Shown: positions 44,295 through 53,348, counted from the first letter of the stretch. The stretch is DNA of 64,000 nt from Dyadobacter sandarakinus (GCF_016894445.1 NZ_CP056775.1:4886001-4950000); one strand, 5' to 3'. A program made the numbers and translations. Notes: generated by a model from the sequence alone, not told the origin.

Positions 44295-47200
44295 ATGAAA
44301 ATCACCAAACCAATATACGGAGCAGCATTGCTTGCCACCATGCTCCTGGCAACTTCCTCCAGCAAATACCGGAACGTGAAAGAAGACCCCGATCCGGATC
44401 CGCAGAAAGAGCTTCAATCATTCAAACTGGCGGAGGGATTTGAAGTTACATTATTTGCTTCAGACCCGATGGTGGCCAAGCCCATTCAGATGAACTGGGA
44501 TGCCGAGGGACGGCTATGGGTTGTGAGCAGCACTGTGTACCCGCATCTCAAAACAGGGGAGTCCGCCAATGACAAGATTTTTGTCCTGGAAGACACCGAT
44601 GGGGACGGCAAAGCCGACAAGTCTACTGTTTTTGCAGAAGGGTTGATCCAGCCTACGGGTATACTGCCGGGTGACGGCGGCTGCTATGTGGCAAACTCAA
44701 CTGAAATCCTGCATTTTTCAGATACAGACGGCGACGGTAAGGCCGATAAAAAGCGTCGCGTCCTCAATGGATTTGGTACCGGTGATACCCACCACCTCAT
44801 TCATACATTCCGCTGGGGTCCCGAGGGCCGGATGTATTTCAATCAGTCGATCTATATTTACAGCCACGTGGAGACACCTTTCGGGATCCGCCGGCTCGAA
44901 GGCGGAGGTGCCTGGGCATTGAACACCCGGAACCTGGACATGGAGGTGTATGTACGCGGCCTGGTAAACCCCTGGGGCCTGCAGTTTGACCGCTGGGGGC
45001 AATCATTCCTGACCGACGGTGCAGGAGGCGAAGGGATCAACTATGGTTTTCCCGGTGCCACTTTCGTGACAGCGCCGGGTGCAGCGCGTATCCTGCGCGG
45101 GCTTAACCCCGGCCAGCCCAAACACAGCGGGCTGGATGTTGTTTCAGGAAAACATTTGCCTGATGCCTGGCAGGAGCGCATGATCACCAACGATTTCCGC
45201 GCAAACCGTATCAACAGCTTCAAGCTGGAAGAGCAGGGGGCAGGTTACGTTTCCAGACAAACCGATGACCTGATGTGGTCGGATAATGTGGCTTTCAGAC
45301 CGGTGGACATCAATGTAGGTCCGGATGGCGCCATTTACGTTGCCGACTGGTACAACCCGATTATTCAGCATGGAGAAGTAGATTTTCACGATCCGCGCCG
45401 TGATCAGCAGCATGGACGCATCTGGCGCATTGTAGCCAAGAACCGACCTTTGGTACCCAAGCCTCAGCTTACAAAAGCCAGTGTCAGGGAACTTCTGGAA
45501 GCACTCAAACTGCCCGAAGAATGGACGCGCCTGCAGGCCAAGCAGGTACTGAAAGCAAAAGGTGCAAAGGAGGTAATTCCGGCTTTGCAGCAGTGGGTTG
45601 CTGCTTTGGATAAAAATGACAAGCAGTACGAGCATAATCTGCTTGAAGGACTCTGGGTTTACCAGACTATGGAAACGGTTAACCAGCCGATTTTACAGGA
45701 AGTATTAAGTGCCAAAGATCATAAAGTCCGTGCTGCCGGTTTGCGTGCCCTGGAACTGTGGTACCCGCAGCTGACAGGTGTTCCCGCAACGCTGTCCAAA
45801 GCGGTCAGGGACGAACATCCGCAGGTACGAATGGAAGCCGTGATTGCATTGCGTAAAACCAAAACTGCTGATGGCGCAAAAGCCGCATTGATGGTACTGG
45901 ATCAGCCTATGGATGAGTTCCTGGACTTTGCATTGTGGCAAACTGTTCGCGAACTGGAACCGGTATGGCTGTCGAAAATAAAGGCAGAGCCGGAGTTTCT
46001 GGGTGATGCAAAAAAGACAGCTTACGCATTGAAATCTGCGACCGGGCCGGACGCTGCCGGATTACTGGTACAGCTCTACCAGAAAGGTCAGGTACCGGAA
46101 GATTACCAGAAAGATGTACTTGCAAGTATCTCGCGCACCGGCCAGGTGAATGAGCTGAATACCTTGCTGGATATTACAGTCCGGAACAAAGACAAAAATG
46201 CAGCGGCACAGCTGGCAGCGCTGGAACAAGCAGCAAGCCAGCGTAATCTTAAACCTGATAAAAATCCCGCACGTATTGCTGAGTTTATAGAAAATGATGA
46301 CGAAGCAGTGAGCGGGGCTGCAATTCGGCTGATTGGTTTGTGGAAACTGAATGAACTGAGCGGAAAGCTGATCAACTTGATCAAAACCGGGGAGCCGGCG
46401 ACAAAAAAAGCCGCGTTGGGTGCATTGGCCGGCATTGACCAGTCAACAGCAAAGCAGCTGATGGTAGACCTTGCCGGACCGAAAAATCCAGCTGAGGTAC
46501 GACTGATTGCTGCCTCTCAGCTCGCGTCGGTTGATCCGAAGGAAGGTGCAAGAATAGGCACCGAGCTCCTGCGTACATTGCCGGCTGACACGGATGTTTC
46601 TGAATTTTTTCTGGCATTTATTCCTACCAATGAAGGTAGTGCAGCATTGGCCGAGGCCATCGGGACCAAGAAAATACCGGAAGGATTTGCGAAGCGTGGT
46701 CGCCAGCTGGTACAGCAGCGCGCCGGATGGACACGCCAGAACCTCGACGAAGTACTTGCTTTGAAAAATGCGCTGGAAACGTCGGGTGGAGCAATGCCTA
46801 CCCAGAAAATGCCGCAGGACCTGGACGATCAGCAAATTGCCGGGCTTGCCAAACTGGTAGCCGAGAAGGCGGACCCGGTAAAAGGAGAGCAGATTTTCAG
46901 GCGGGCAGAGTCCAGCTGTACGACCTGTCATGCCATTGGCGGTGCAGGAGGGTTGATCGGTCCTGACCTGAGCAGCCTGGGTACCAGCTCGCCTGCCGAG
47001 ACCATTATCCGCTCCATTTTGTATCCGAGCCTATCGATCAAGGAAGGCTACGATCTGAAACGGGTTGTAAAAAAAGACGGCTCTGACCTGATGGGTTACC
47101 TTGCTTCTGACGGGGCAAATGATATTGTGATTCGTGATGTTACAGGCAAGGAAGTATCTATTGCGAAAAGTCAGGTGCAGGTCATGGAAAAAGTGCCTGG

Positions 47201-47729
47201 CTCGCTCATGCCGCCGGGACTTACCGCAGGGTTGGATCAGACTGAGTTTATTAACCTGGTTGGTTTCCTGACCAGGATGGGTGAGCCGGGAGACTTCCGG
47301 GTATCAGCCAACCGGTATGTGCGCCGGTGGGAAACAACGTCTAATGCAGGCGCGGTGACGGGTAAAACTGTAAGGAACGCGAAAGCTGCATGGGCTCCGG
47401 TTTATAGTATGGTTTCCGGCGAGCTGCCTGTGGGCGATCTGCCTGAGGTAACTTCCGGCGGCAAAAAGGTAAGTGTGGCCAGGTTTGATGTGGAAGTTTT
47501 GACAAAAGGCAATGTGACCCTGGCATTCAACGCACCGGCGGGGATTACTGCAACTGCCGATACAAAGCCTCTGAAGTTTTCCGAAGGCAATATCACAGCC
47601 GACCTCCCGCAGGGAATGCATTCGATTACGCTGCTGATCGACAGGGAAGCATGGAAGCAGCAGGGTTTGAAAGTAGAATTAAAAGATGCCCCCGGCGGCG
47701 CACAGACGCGGCTGAAGATGGGGAGATAG
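44295..47729 (+). CDS. PVC-type haem-binding protein with dehydrogenase and HEAT repeats
   Basis: 1144 residues. Weak signal peptide (YGAALLATMLLATSS), then a membrane-bound-dehydrogenase propeller typical of PVC-type proteins (about 40-385; FEVTLFASDPMVAKPIQMNW, DTDGDGKADK repeated, VNPWGLQFDRWG, IYVADWYNP). Next is a long HEAT-repeat helical region (about 390-850), a c-type haem domain with CTTCHAIGG at about 875-880 and a possible Met ligand in GSLMPPGL. A C-terminal beta domain ends the protein. These proteins are common in Cytophagales and Planctomycetes and probably oxidise sugars or derivatives, passing electrons to the haem. Neighbour SGNH and malectin genes fit glycan use. Confidence 0.9.
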   Translation: MKITKPIYGAALLATMLLATSSSKYRNVKEDPDPDPQKELQSFKLAEGFEVTLFASDPMVAKPIQMNWDAEGRLWVVSSTVYPHLKTGESANDKIFVLEDTDGDGKADKSTVFAEGLIQPTGILPGDGGCYVANSTEILHFSDTDGDGKADKKRRVLNGFGTGDTHHLIHTFRWGPEGRMYFNQSIYIYSHVETPFGIRRLEGGGAWALNTRNLDMEVYVRGLVNPWGLQFDRWGQSFLTDGAGGEGINYGFPGATFVTAPGAARILRGLNPGQPKHSGLDVVSGKHLPDAWQERMITNDFRANRINSFKLEEQGAGYVSRQTDDLMWSDNVAFRPVDINVGPDGAIYVADWYNPIIQHGEVDFHDPRRDQQHGRIWRIVAKNRPLVPKPQLTKASVRELLEALKLPEEWTRLQAKQVLKAKGAKEVIPALQQWVAALDKNDKQYEHNLLEGLWVYQTMETVNQPILQEVLSAKDHKVRAAGLRALELWYPQLTGVPATLSKAVRDEHPQVRMEAVIALRKTKTADGAKAALMVLDQPMDEFLDFALWQTVRELEPVWLSKIKAEPEFLGDAKKTAYALKSATGPDAAGLLVQLYQKGQVPEDYQKDVLASISRTGQVNELNTLLDITVRNKDKNAAAQLAALEQAASQRNLKPDKNPARIAEFIENDDEAVSGAAIRLIGLWKLNELSGKLINLIKTGEPATKKAALGALAGIDQSTAKQLMVDLAGPKNPAEVRLIAASQLASVDPKEGARIGTELLRTLPADTDVSEFFLAFIPTNEGSAALAEAIGTKKIPEGFAKRGRQLVQQRAGWTRQNLDEVLALKNALETSGGAMPTQKMPQDLDDQQIAGLAKLVAEKADPVKGEQIFRRAESSCTTCHAIGGAGGLIGPDLSSLGTSSPAETIIRSILYPSLSIKEGYDLKRVVKKDGSDLMGYLASDGANDIVIRDVTGKEVSIAKSQVQVMEKVPGSLMPPGLTAGLDQTEFINLVGFLTRMGEPGDFRVSANRYVRRWETTSNAGAVTGKTVRNAKAAWAPVYSMVSGELPVGDLPEVTSGGKKVSVARFDVEVLTKGNVTLAFNAPAGITATADTKPLKFSEGNITADLPQGMHSITLLIDREAWKQQGLKVELKDAPGGAQTRLKMGR

Positions 47730-47737
47730 GAAATGAT

Positions 47738-47773
47738 AAAACAAAGGCCCGGCAGACGCCGGGCCTTTGTTTT
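47738..47773. terminator. Bidirectional terminator between converging genes
   Basis: AAAACAAAGGCCCGGC (47738-47753), loop AGAC, GCCGGGCCTTTGTTTT (47758-47773): a perfect 16-bp stem. It serves the PVC-type gene on one strand and the NmrA gene on the other. Confidence 0.88.
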
Positions 47774-47776
47774 ATA

Positions 47777-48664
47777 TCAATGCTGCCCGAAGGCTCCCGC
47801 AAACTCCCTGGCAAAGTCTTCCAGCTTGTAGCTGCCGGGTACCGGACGGTTTTTCCAGTATTCTTCCTGCATTTTACCACTGCGTAAAGCCTGGCCCATT
47901 TCAACATAAAGTGAAGCGAAGCTTTCATTCAAACCTGCACCAAGCATTCCCTGGTATGCATCTTCGTCGCTGAACGTAACCCAGGGCGTATTTTCCTTTC
48001 CAATTGCTTTTCCGAGGATTGTGGCGATTTCGCTGGGGTGGCGCTCATCGTTGGCGATGTTTGTGATATGATGCCCGGTGAAAAGGTTTAATAATTGTTC
48101 GGTAGCTACTTCAGCGATGTGGTCAGTATGGGTAAGGACCAGCTTTTCGTCTGTATCACCAAAATTATTGCCTGCAATACCTGCCTGCTGAATCAGCCCG
48201 CCAAGGCTGAACAAATTACTGAAAAAGTAAGACGGGCGCAGAAAATTCAGGTTCAAGCCCGGGATTTGCAGCAGTTTTTCTTCCAGATAGCCCAGGGCAT
48301 CAATCGGCCCCGCACCTTCGCGCAGGTGGGCACCCAGGCTGCTCAGCACCACAATATGTTTGATCTGGCTACCTTGTAATGCATGCAGGTAAGCATCCGC
48401 TACTTTCAGCTGAAAACCTTTATAGTCTGTCAGCGCAAAGCTGCTGGGGATCATGAGGTAAGCCACTTCGGCATCCCTGAATGTGCGGGTAACAAACTCC
48501 TGGTCTGTGGCAGATCCGATCGCCGCATGCGCACCGAGTGCTTCAATTTCTGCTTTTTTATCGGGATTGCTGCTGATAACAGTCACGTCGTGTCCGGCTG
48601 CTGCCAGGTTTTTGGTCACGGGTAAGCTTACATTGCCCAATGATCCGGTGATGATATATTTCAT
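47777..48664 (-). CDS. NmrA-like NAD(P)-binding protein / quinone reductase type
   Basis: 295-residue atypical SDR. N-terminal motif YIITGSLGNVSLPVTKNLAA (variant of GxxGxxG), VTVISSNPDKKAEIEALGA and HIVVLSSLGAHLREGAGPID; no YxxxK, as in NmrA/HSCARG proteins. Related proteins such as QorB reduce quinones with NADPH or sense NADPH. It is divergently paired with an HxlR regulator, the usual arrangement for such oxidoreductases under redox or electrophile control. The stop lies next to the terminator shared with the PVC-type gene. Confidence 0.85.
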   Translation of the reverse strand: MKYIITGSLGNVSLPVTKNLAAAGHDVTVISSNPDKKAEIEALGAHAAIGSATDQEFVTRTFRDAEVAYLMIPSSFALTDYKGFQLKVADAYLHALQGSQIKHIVVLSSLGAHLREGAGPIDALGYLEEKLLQIPGLNLNFLRPSYFFSNLFSLGGLIQQAGIAGNNFGDTDEKLVLTHTDHIAEVATEQLLNLFTGHHITNIANDERHPSEIATILGKAIGKENTPWVTFSDEDAYQGMLGAGLNESFASLYVEMGQALRSGKMQEEYWKNRPVPGSYKLEDFAREFAGAFGQH

Positions 48665-48704
48665 TGTTTCAAGTTGTTTTTTGTTGGGACAAAGCTAACT
48701 TTGT

Positions 48705-48740
48705 ACATACTTTTTGACAAGTACTTACCCCAAAGTATGT
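48705..48740. promoter_or_regulatory. Palindromic operator between nmrA-like and hxlR genes
   Basis: ACATACTTT (48705-48713) and AAAGTATGT (48732-48740) form a perfect 9-bp inverted repeat with an 18-bp spacer. The spacer holds a second palindrome, AAGTACTT (48719-48726). It lies within the 79-bp gap between divergent starts, so the HxlR protein probably binds here to control both genes. Confidence 0.7.
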
Positions 48741-48743
48741 ATC

Positions 48744-49100
48744 ATGACGAAGATCAAGGAAAGCTCGACATACAATGTAAACCGGGAGATCGTGATGCAG
48801 GAATGTCCGGTAACTTATGTAATGAATAAGATCGGCGGGCATTGGAAACCCATCATTCTATATCACCTGCTGAGCGGTGAGAAGCGATATTCGGAAATCA
48901 GGAAAGCGATGCCGCACATTACTGAAAAAATGTTGATCCAGCATCTGAAGCAGCTTGAAACAGACAAGCTCCTGGTACGGGAATCCAGGCCCGTAGTTCC
49001 CCCTCATGTTACTTACACGCTCACAGAAGCCGGCCACGAGCTGCGGACGGTAATTAATGCCATGGCGGAGTGGGCAGCGAGGGATATGACGCGGCAGTAG
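48744..49100 (+). CDS. HxlR-family transcription regulator
   Basis: 118-residue winged helix-turn-helix regulator from the ATG at 48744 (the frame upstream to 48714 runs through the operator). Family marks are CPVTYVMNKIGGHWKPIILYHL with the conserved N-terminal redox-type Cys (about residue 21), RYSEIRKAMPHITEKMLIQHLKQLE and YTLTEAGHELRTVI. The single Cys before the first helix can sense electrophiles or quinones in HypR/QorR-type proteins. It diverges from the NmrA-like gene. Confidence 0.93.
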   Translation: MTKIKESSTYNVNREIVMQECPVTYVMNKIGGHWKPIILYHLLSGEKRYSEIRKAMPHITEKMLIQHLKQLETDKLLVRESRPVVPPHVTYTLTEAGHELRTVINAMAEWAARDMTRQ

Positions 49101-49119
49101 CGGACCAGCTCCGGCGCAT

Positions 49120-50304
49120 TCAGAAAAGCCTGTAACCCAGCACCAGCGCAAGCCGGGCATGTTCGGCATCAATCCGCATGTAGCTCGACCGGAAGGGGAC
49201 AGGGCTATTGTAACGTACTTCGGCACTGAAACGGTTGCTTGCCAACCCGGCGCCGGCAGCGTAGTAAAACCAGTTGGTATAAACCTCCATTTGCTGCGCT
49301 GCATTTTTGGAAGTGCCTGTTATGGTACGGAGTACGCCCAGGGCATTGACAAACAGCTTACTATTGTTTTTCAGGAAAAAATAGTGGCGTGCGCCCGCAA
49401 CTACATCTACCGACCAGAACTGCACATTCAGGTTTGTGTTGACCACATTGAGCTTGTAATGGTAATGCTGCCACACGGGTTCAACCAGTATCGACCACTT
49501 GTTCCTGTTGACGCTCAGAACATACTCACCTTCCAGTCCAATCCGAAATGCCGGGCTCGTAGCATGGCGGCTTCCTTCGTTGCTGAATGTAAACTGGTCG
49601 GTGGAAAGCATATTCAGGTTCAAGCCTGGTGTCACTTTGACGTGCAGGGCGTCGCGCTTTTCAGGTTGCAGCAAAGGTTTGGCGCCGGGTGCAGTACATG
49701 CATTGTATTTTTGAAAAAAGGAAACCAGGTCACCCTCACGGTAAGTCAGGCGTGACAGACTATTCTGGGAAATATCCCCGCAATTGACATCATTAAGCAA
49801 CTGCTGCCGAAAGCCGTAATTGAACATGGCCTGTCCGTCGTCATTGATATATTGCTTGTAAACAAGCGGCACAATGAGTGAGTCGCCTTTTTGATAATAA
49901 AACTGGCGCAGATTACCCGAGCGGTACAGGAACAATTTGGCAGGGCCATGGACAAGCCGGTTTAGAAAAACCATCCGCACCGCCCACATCGGATTACGAT
50001 CATGCGAAAGCGCACCTACGTCTGTGGGCGACTCGTCGATCCTGGCCTGGTCGCGGATATAAGTGATCCCGTTTTCGGTGCCGAACTCCTTCACATGGTC
50101 GATTGAGCCGGTGAGGGTTTCTCCTGTTGGGCTCAACTTGTAACGAAAGGATTGAGGATTATTTTCCCATCCCACATTACGGAGGAGGCACTCGGTTTTT
50201 TGATTTTGGTCATCAATAAAATATCCTTTTTCAAACTGAATCTGGGCAAGTGCGGGCGCAGCCAGGATAATCAGCACACAAAGTTGCAGGTAGCGAAAGA
50301 TCAT
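49120..50304 (-). CDS. Exported protein with C-terminal beta-barrel, unknown function
   Basis: 394 residues: signal peptide (LQLCVLIILAAPALAQ), an N-terminal domain of about 160 residues with a FEKGYFIDDQNQKTECLLRN motif, and a C-terminal half (about 215-394) of amphipathic strands with aromatic ends, terminating ARLALVLGYRLF, which suits an outer-membrane barrel. The layout is common in Cytophagales but I cannot name a family. Convergent with the HxlR gene (19 bp between stops). Confidence 0.72.
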   Translation of the reverse strand: MIFRYLQLCVLIILAAPALAQIQFEKGYFIDDQNQKTECLLRNVGWENNPQSFRYKLSPTGETLTGSIDHVKEFGTENGITYIRDQARIDESPTDVGALSHDRNPMWAVRMVFLNRLVHGPAKLFLYRSGNLRQFYYQKGDSLIVPLVYKQYINDDGQAMFNYGFRQQLLNDVNCGDISQNSLSRLTYREGDLVSFFQKYNACTAPGAKPLLQPEKRDALHVKVTPGLNLNMLSTDQFTFSNEGSRHATSPAFRIGLEGEYVLSVNRNKWSILVEPVWQHYHYKLNVVNTNLNVQFWSVDVVAGARHYFFLKNNSKLFVNALGVLRTITGTSKNAAQQMEVYTNWFYYAAGAGLASNRFSAEVRYNSPVPFRSSYMRIDAEHARLALVLGYRLF

Positions 50305-50473
50305 AAACAGACAGGAAGAGAGGTTTCACACAAAATAAAGGATTGTTTTGAAATCTTAACTGCCGGTTACTCAGGCGGGATGATGAAAAGTAAATCTGTT
50401 TTGGCCGCGGGAAAGGAGAAAAGCAGGTACATTCCGCTTTTAAACGTGTACATTTTATTGATTAATGATCGCT

Positions 50474-51220
50474 ATGTTCAAAAAACTATTATCCCTGACC
50501 CTGCTTCTCGCCGCAGCTTTTACGGCTCAGGCGCAGCAGTTCAAAGCATTACTTTTTACAAAAACAGCCGGCTTCCACCACGTTTCTATTCACGAGGGCG
50601 TAACAGGCATCAGGAACCTGGCATCCCGCCACAACTTCTCGGTCGACTGGCAAGAGAGTGCAGATGTTTTTAACGAGAAAAATCTGGCAAACTACCAGGT
50701 GGTCATTTTCCTGAATACGACGGGAGATATTTTGAATGCCGAGCAGCAGGCAGCATTTGAAAAATATATCAAGAGTGGAAAAGGCTTTGTCGGCATTCAC
50801 TCCGCTGCCGACACCGAGTACGACTGGCCATGGTACGGCAAGCTGGTAGGTATGTATTTCAAAACCCACCCTGCGCAGCAAACCGCGTTTCTGGATGTGA
50901 AAGACAGCAATTTTCCAGGTCTCGAACGCTTTCCAAAGCGCCAGCTGTGGACAGACGAGTGGTACGAGTACAAAAAACCATACAATGCCGATGACCTGAA
51001 AATCCTGATCACGCTGGACGAAAAAACTTACGATCCCAAGACTAACCAGGGGACCGGCATGGGCGCCGAGCACCCGATGTCGTGGTACCACAATTTCGAC
51101 GGCGGCCGCGCATTTTACACGGGATTGGGGCACATCGGACTCGTGTACTCAGACCAATCTTTTCTGGATCATTTGTACGGAGGAATCTGGTGGGCCGCTA
51201 CCGGGAAAGGGATGAAGTAG
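50474..51220 (+). CDS. Secreted ThuA-domain protein
   Basis: 248 residues from MFKKLLSLTLLLAAAFTAQA (50474), with a signal peptide followed by a ThuA/GATase-like fold. Motifs are ALLFTKTAGFHHVSIHEG, GKGFVGIHSAADTEYDWPWY, FPKRQLWTDEWYEYKKPYN and MGAEHPMSWYHNFDGGRAFY. ThuA proteins are linked to trehalose or other sugar breakdown and often occur with PVC-type dehydrogenases. The nearest such gene is 2.7 kb away. Alternative start 50465 (MIAMF) is less likely. Confidence 0.9.
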   Translation: MFKKLLSLTLLLAAAFTAQAQQFKALLFTKTAGFHHVSIHEGVTGIRNLASRHNFSVDWQESADVFNEKNLANYQVVIFLNTTGDILNAEQQAAFEKYIKSGKGFVGIHSAADTEYDWPWYGKLVGMYFKTHPAQQTAFLDVKDSNFPGLERFPKRQLWTDEWYEYKKPYNADDLKILITLDEKTYDPKTNQGTGMGAEHPMSWYHNFDGGRAFYTGLGHIGLVYSDQSFLDHLYGGIWWAATGKGMK

Positions 51221-51242
51221 TGGCTCTATAACTGCTTAGTTT

Positions 51243-51277
51243 GATAATAGGAAGTGGCAGCGCCACTCCCTATTATC
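51243..51277. terminator. Hairpin between converging genes
   Basis: GATAATAGGAAGTGGC (51243-51258) pairs with GCCACTCCCTATTATC (51262-51277) with one mismatch and a 3-base loop. No T tract follows, so its role in termination is uncertain. Confidence 0.45.
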
Positions 51278-51357
51278 ATCCACGCAGTCCCTACTATTGT
51301 CACCCTGAAGGCTTGGGAAGTCAGGCTTATAAAGTGGAAGAATTATAGATGGTTATC

Positions 51358-52089
51358 CTACTTCACCTCGAACAAAGCCATCGTATAATCCAGCAGCGAT
51401 GTGTTCCCCAGCTCTCCGTGCCCGGGAATTACGATCTGAGTATCCGGATATTTCTTCTTGATTTTGGCGATGGTAGCAGGCCAGGCTTTTTCATTGGCGT
51501 CGGCCAGGTTGCCTTTGGTCGCATTGAGCTCCTTGACCAGGCAGCCTCCAAACATGGCCTTTTCACTCGGGAAATAGCCGATAATGTTGTCGGGCGTATG
51601 GCCTTCTCCATTGAACTCGGCTACAACGGTACGGTCGCCTACTTTCATTTCGAGCCGCTGCCCGAACCCTTTTTGCGGCACGGGGAAATGCCTTGATTTG
51701 GTTGAATCAATGGTTTGGTTGGTAGCATAGGATGGAATTCCTTTTTTGTGGAAAGCCGCCAGTCCGCCTACGCAGTCCTCATGAAAGTGCGTCGCGATCA
51801 CTGCTTTTATTTTCACATTCAAATTCGTTTGCAGCCACTCCATGACCGCATAGGAAGTGGAATCATCTATCGGTGTGTCAAAGATAATTGCTTCACCTTT
51901 ATCAAAAACGATCATTCCATTGCATTCAACCCGGCCAAAACTTTGTGTCTGCAGGTAGGTGACGTGGCGGTACACATGGTCTTTCACCTTTTCAATAATC
52001 AGATTGTCGGTATGCAGTTCATCGGATTTCTGCGCGAAGGTACAGCTGGAAATCAATGCAAAAAGGAAGATAGAAAGTCGAAAAATCAT
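51358..52089 (-). CDS. Subclass B1 metallo-beta-lactamase
   Basis: 243 residues from MIFRLSIFLFALISSC (ATG at 52087-52089); the frame upstream is not coding. Signal peptide with a possible lipobox (ISSC). All zinc ligands of subclass B1 are present: H101, H103 and D105 in THFHEDCVGG, H164 in GEGHTPDNI, C183 in FGGCLVK, and H224 in PGHGELG. GHTPDNI and FGGCLVK are diagnostic of B1 enzymes that hydrolyse penicillins, cephalosporins and usually carbapenems. Whether this protein does so is not shown by sequence. No mobile element is adjacent, so it looks resident. Confidence 0.9.
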   Translation of the reverse strand: MIFRLSIFLFALISSCTFAQKSDELHTDNLIIEKVKDHVYRHVTYLQTQSFGRVECNGMIVFDKGEAIIFDTPIDDSTSYAVMEWLQTNLNVKIKAVIATHFHEDCVGGLAAFHKKGIPSYATNQTIDSTKSRHFPVPQKGFGQRLEMKVGDRTVVAEFNGEGHTPDNIIGYFPSEKAMFGGCLVKELNATKGNLADANEKAWPATIAKIKKKYPDTQIVIPGHGELGNTSLLDYTMALFEVK

Positions 52090-52200
52090 GGGAATACTTT
52101 GGAGTGAACGGCAACGGATTGGCCTAAACGCAATATAGGATAAAATCCTATATTTGAGGATTATCACACTTTTTATAAACCTTCCAAATCCACATCCGCT

Positions 52201-52566
52201 ATGGAAATCCTCGGTAAAATCCTTGTCGGCCTCGTCGCTCTCGAACATCTTTACATCATGTACCTCGAAATGTTCGCCTGGGAAACAAAAGGCAAAGAAA
52301 CCTTCAAAGGCTCCCTCGCACCTGAGCTTTTCGAGCCTACCAAAACATTAGCAGCTAATCAAGGTCTATACAACGGTTTTCTGGCCGCCGGCCTGATCTG
52401 GACCCTATTCATCGAAGATCCCAACTGGTCATTTTACATAGCCGTATTTTTCCTGACCTGCGTAATGGTAGCCGGGATTTACGGGGCATTTACGGCTAGT
52501 AAAAAGATTTTCTGGGTGCAGGCACTGCCGGCGATTGTGGCGTTGGTGGTGTTACATGTGAGGTGA
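52201..52566 (+). CDS. DUF1304 membrane protein
   Basis: 121 residues with four hydrophobic helices and the DUF1304 pattern: LVGLVALEHLYIMYLEMFAW, NQGLYNGFLAAGLIW and a C-terminal FWVQALPAIVALVVLHV. The family is a small bacterial membrane protein of unknown function. It diverges from the beta-lactamase gene across 111 bp. Confidence 0.9.
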   Translation: MEILGKILVGLVALEHLYIMYLEMFAWETKGKETFKGSLAPELFEPTKTLAANQGLYNGFLAAGLIWTLFIEDPNWSFYIAVFFLTCVMVAGIYGAFTASKKIFWVQALPAIVALVVLHVR

Positions 52567-52636
52567 GGCTACAAATAAGCCCGGCCTTTTTTTTGTTACC
52601 CTGACATTATATCCTTTATCTTCTGTTCACTTCAAC

Positions 52637-52767
52637 TTTGTCACCCTGAGCGGAGTCGAAGGGCCGATGCAGCAGCAACCACGTAGTTCTAGCTTTCGCA
52701 TTGCAAAAGGCGGCAAGTAGCAAGCGCCGTTGCGGGAAGTGCTTCGACTCCGCTCAGCATGACAAGG
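52637..52767. repeat. Two inverted copies of the dispersed repeat
   Basis: Copy 1 at 52637-52663 (core GTCACCCTGAGCGGAGTCGA) and copy 2 at 52740-52767 in the opposite sense (TGCTTCGACTCCGCTCAGCA). They lie in the 256-bp gap between the DUF1304 and GIY-YIG genes, which otherwise holds no gene. Confidence 0.85.
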
Positions 52768-52822
52768 GTTGGTTAGCAAGTAGAAGGTTGGTGAGCTCTG
52801 AAAAGTTGGTAGACTAATTCAA

Positions 52823-53137
52823 TCACTTATTACCCGAATGCGAAGCATTCATACACTCCGCCAGCTCTCTCAACACCTCCCAATTTCCTTTAATAATCGC
52901 CTCCTTCTTCTTTCTGCTCCAACCTTTCACCTGCTTTTCAAACGCAATCGCATTATTCACATACTTGAATTCATAAGAAAACACCAGCTCCACCGGCCGC
53001 CTTGTATAGGTGTAGCATTCCGGATTTATGCCTGAGTTGTGTTGCACGAAGCGGAAGTTGAGGTTATTGGTAACGCCGGTATAATAGCTGTCGTCAGCGC
53101 ATTTAAGAATGTAAACGTGGTAAGTTTTGTGGTGCAT
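52823..53137 (-). CDS. GIY-YIG nuclease-domain protein
   Basis: 104 residues from the ATG at 53137; a TTG ten codons upstream is less likely. Single UvrC/GIY-YIG type endonuclease domain: HVYILKCADDSYYTGVTNNL with the hallmark Y-x10-Y spacing, FRFVQHNSGI and a catalytic Glu in the later helix (AIAFEKQVKGWSRKKKE). Such stand-alone proteins occur in several copies in Bacteroidota; the function is unknown but may be DNA repair or an element remnant. It lies among dispersed repeats. Confidence 0.88.
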   Translation of the reverse strand: MHHKTYHVYILKCADDSYYTGVTNNLNFRFVQHNSGINPECYTYTRRPVELVFSYEFKYVNNAIAFEKQVKGWSRKKKEAIIKGNWEVLRELAECMNASHSGNK

Positions 53138-53253
53138 TGGCGTTGTCTTTTTGTTTAGACGTGCCAATGTGTGAAAGGTAACCGTAGTTAATTGTAAAAA
53201 AGGTAGGGAGGTAACCGCCCCTTGTTATGCTATCAGCTTTTGTTAAGCTAACC

Positions 53254-53340
53254 CACTCATGCCAAGCTAACCAACCTTCGTTTTGTCAACCCACCCCAGT
53301 CAGCTAACCAATCCTTGTCATGCTGAGCGCAGTCGAAGCA
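53254..53340. repeat. Short AGCTAACC repeats and one dispersed repeat copy
   Basis: Three AGCTAACC-type words lie between about 53254 and 53310, followed by a copy of the dispersed repeat at 53313-53340 (CTTGTCATGCTGAGCGCAGT and on). No gene is seen in the 211-bp stretch 53138-53348. Confidence 0.65.
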
Positions 53341-53348
53341 AACGTGCA

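Noticed and set aside
48714..48743. Longer HxlR start
   Set aside because: It would place the palindromic operator inside the coding region; the ATG at 48744 fits the family length.
52090..52248. 53-residue upstream extension of the beta-lactamase
   Set aside because: It runs through the divergent promoter gap and into the DUF1304 gene, and hides the signal peptide.
52823..53137. Homing endonuclease or intron remnant
   Set aside because: Single GIY-YIG proteins of this size are common stand-alone genes; no intron structure or split host gene is visible.
52637..53340. CRISPR array
   Set aside because: The repeats alternate in orientation, are unevenly spaced and no cas genes are present.
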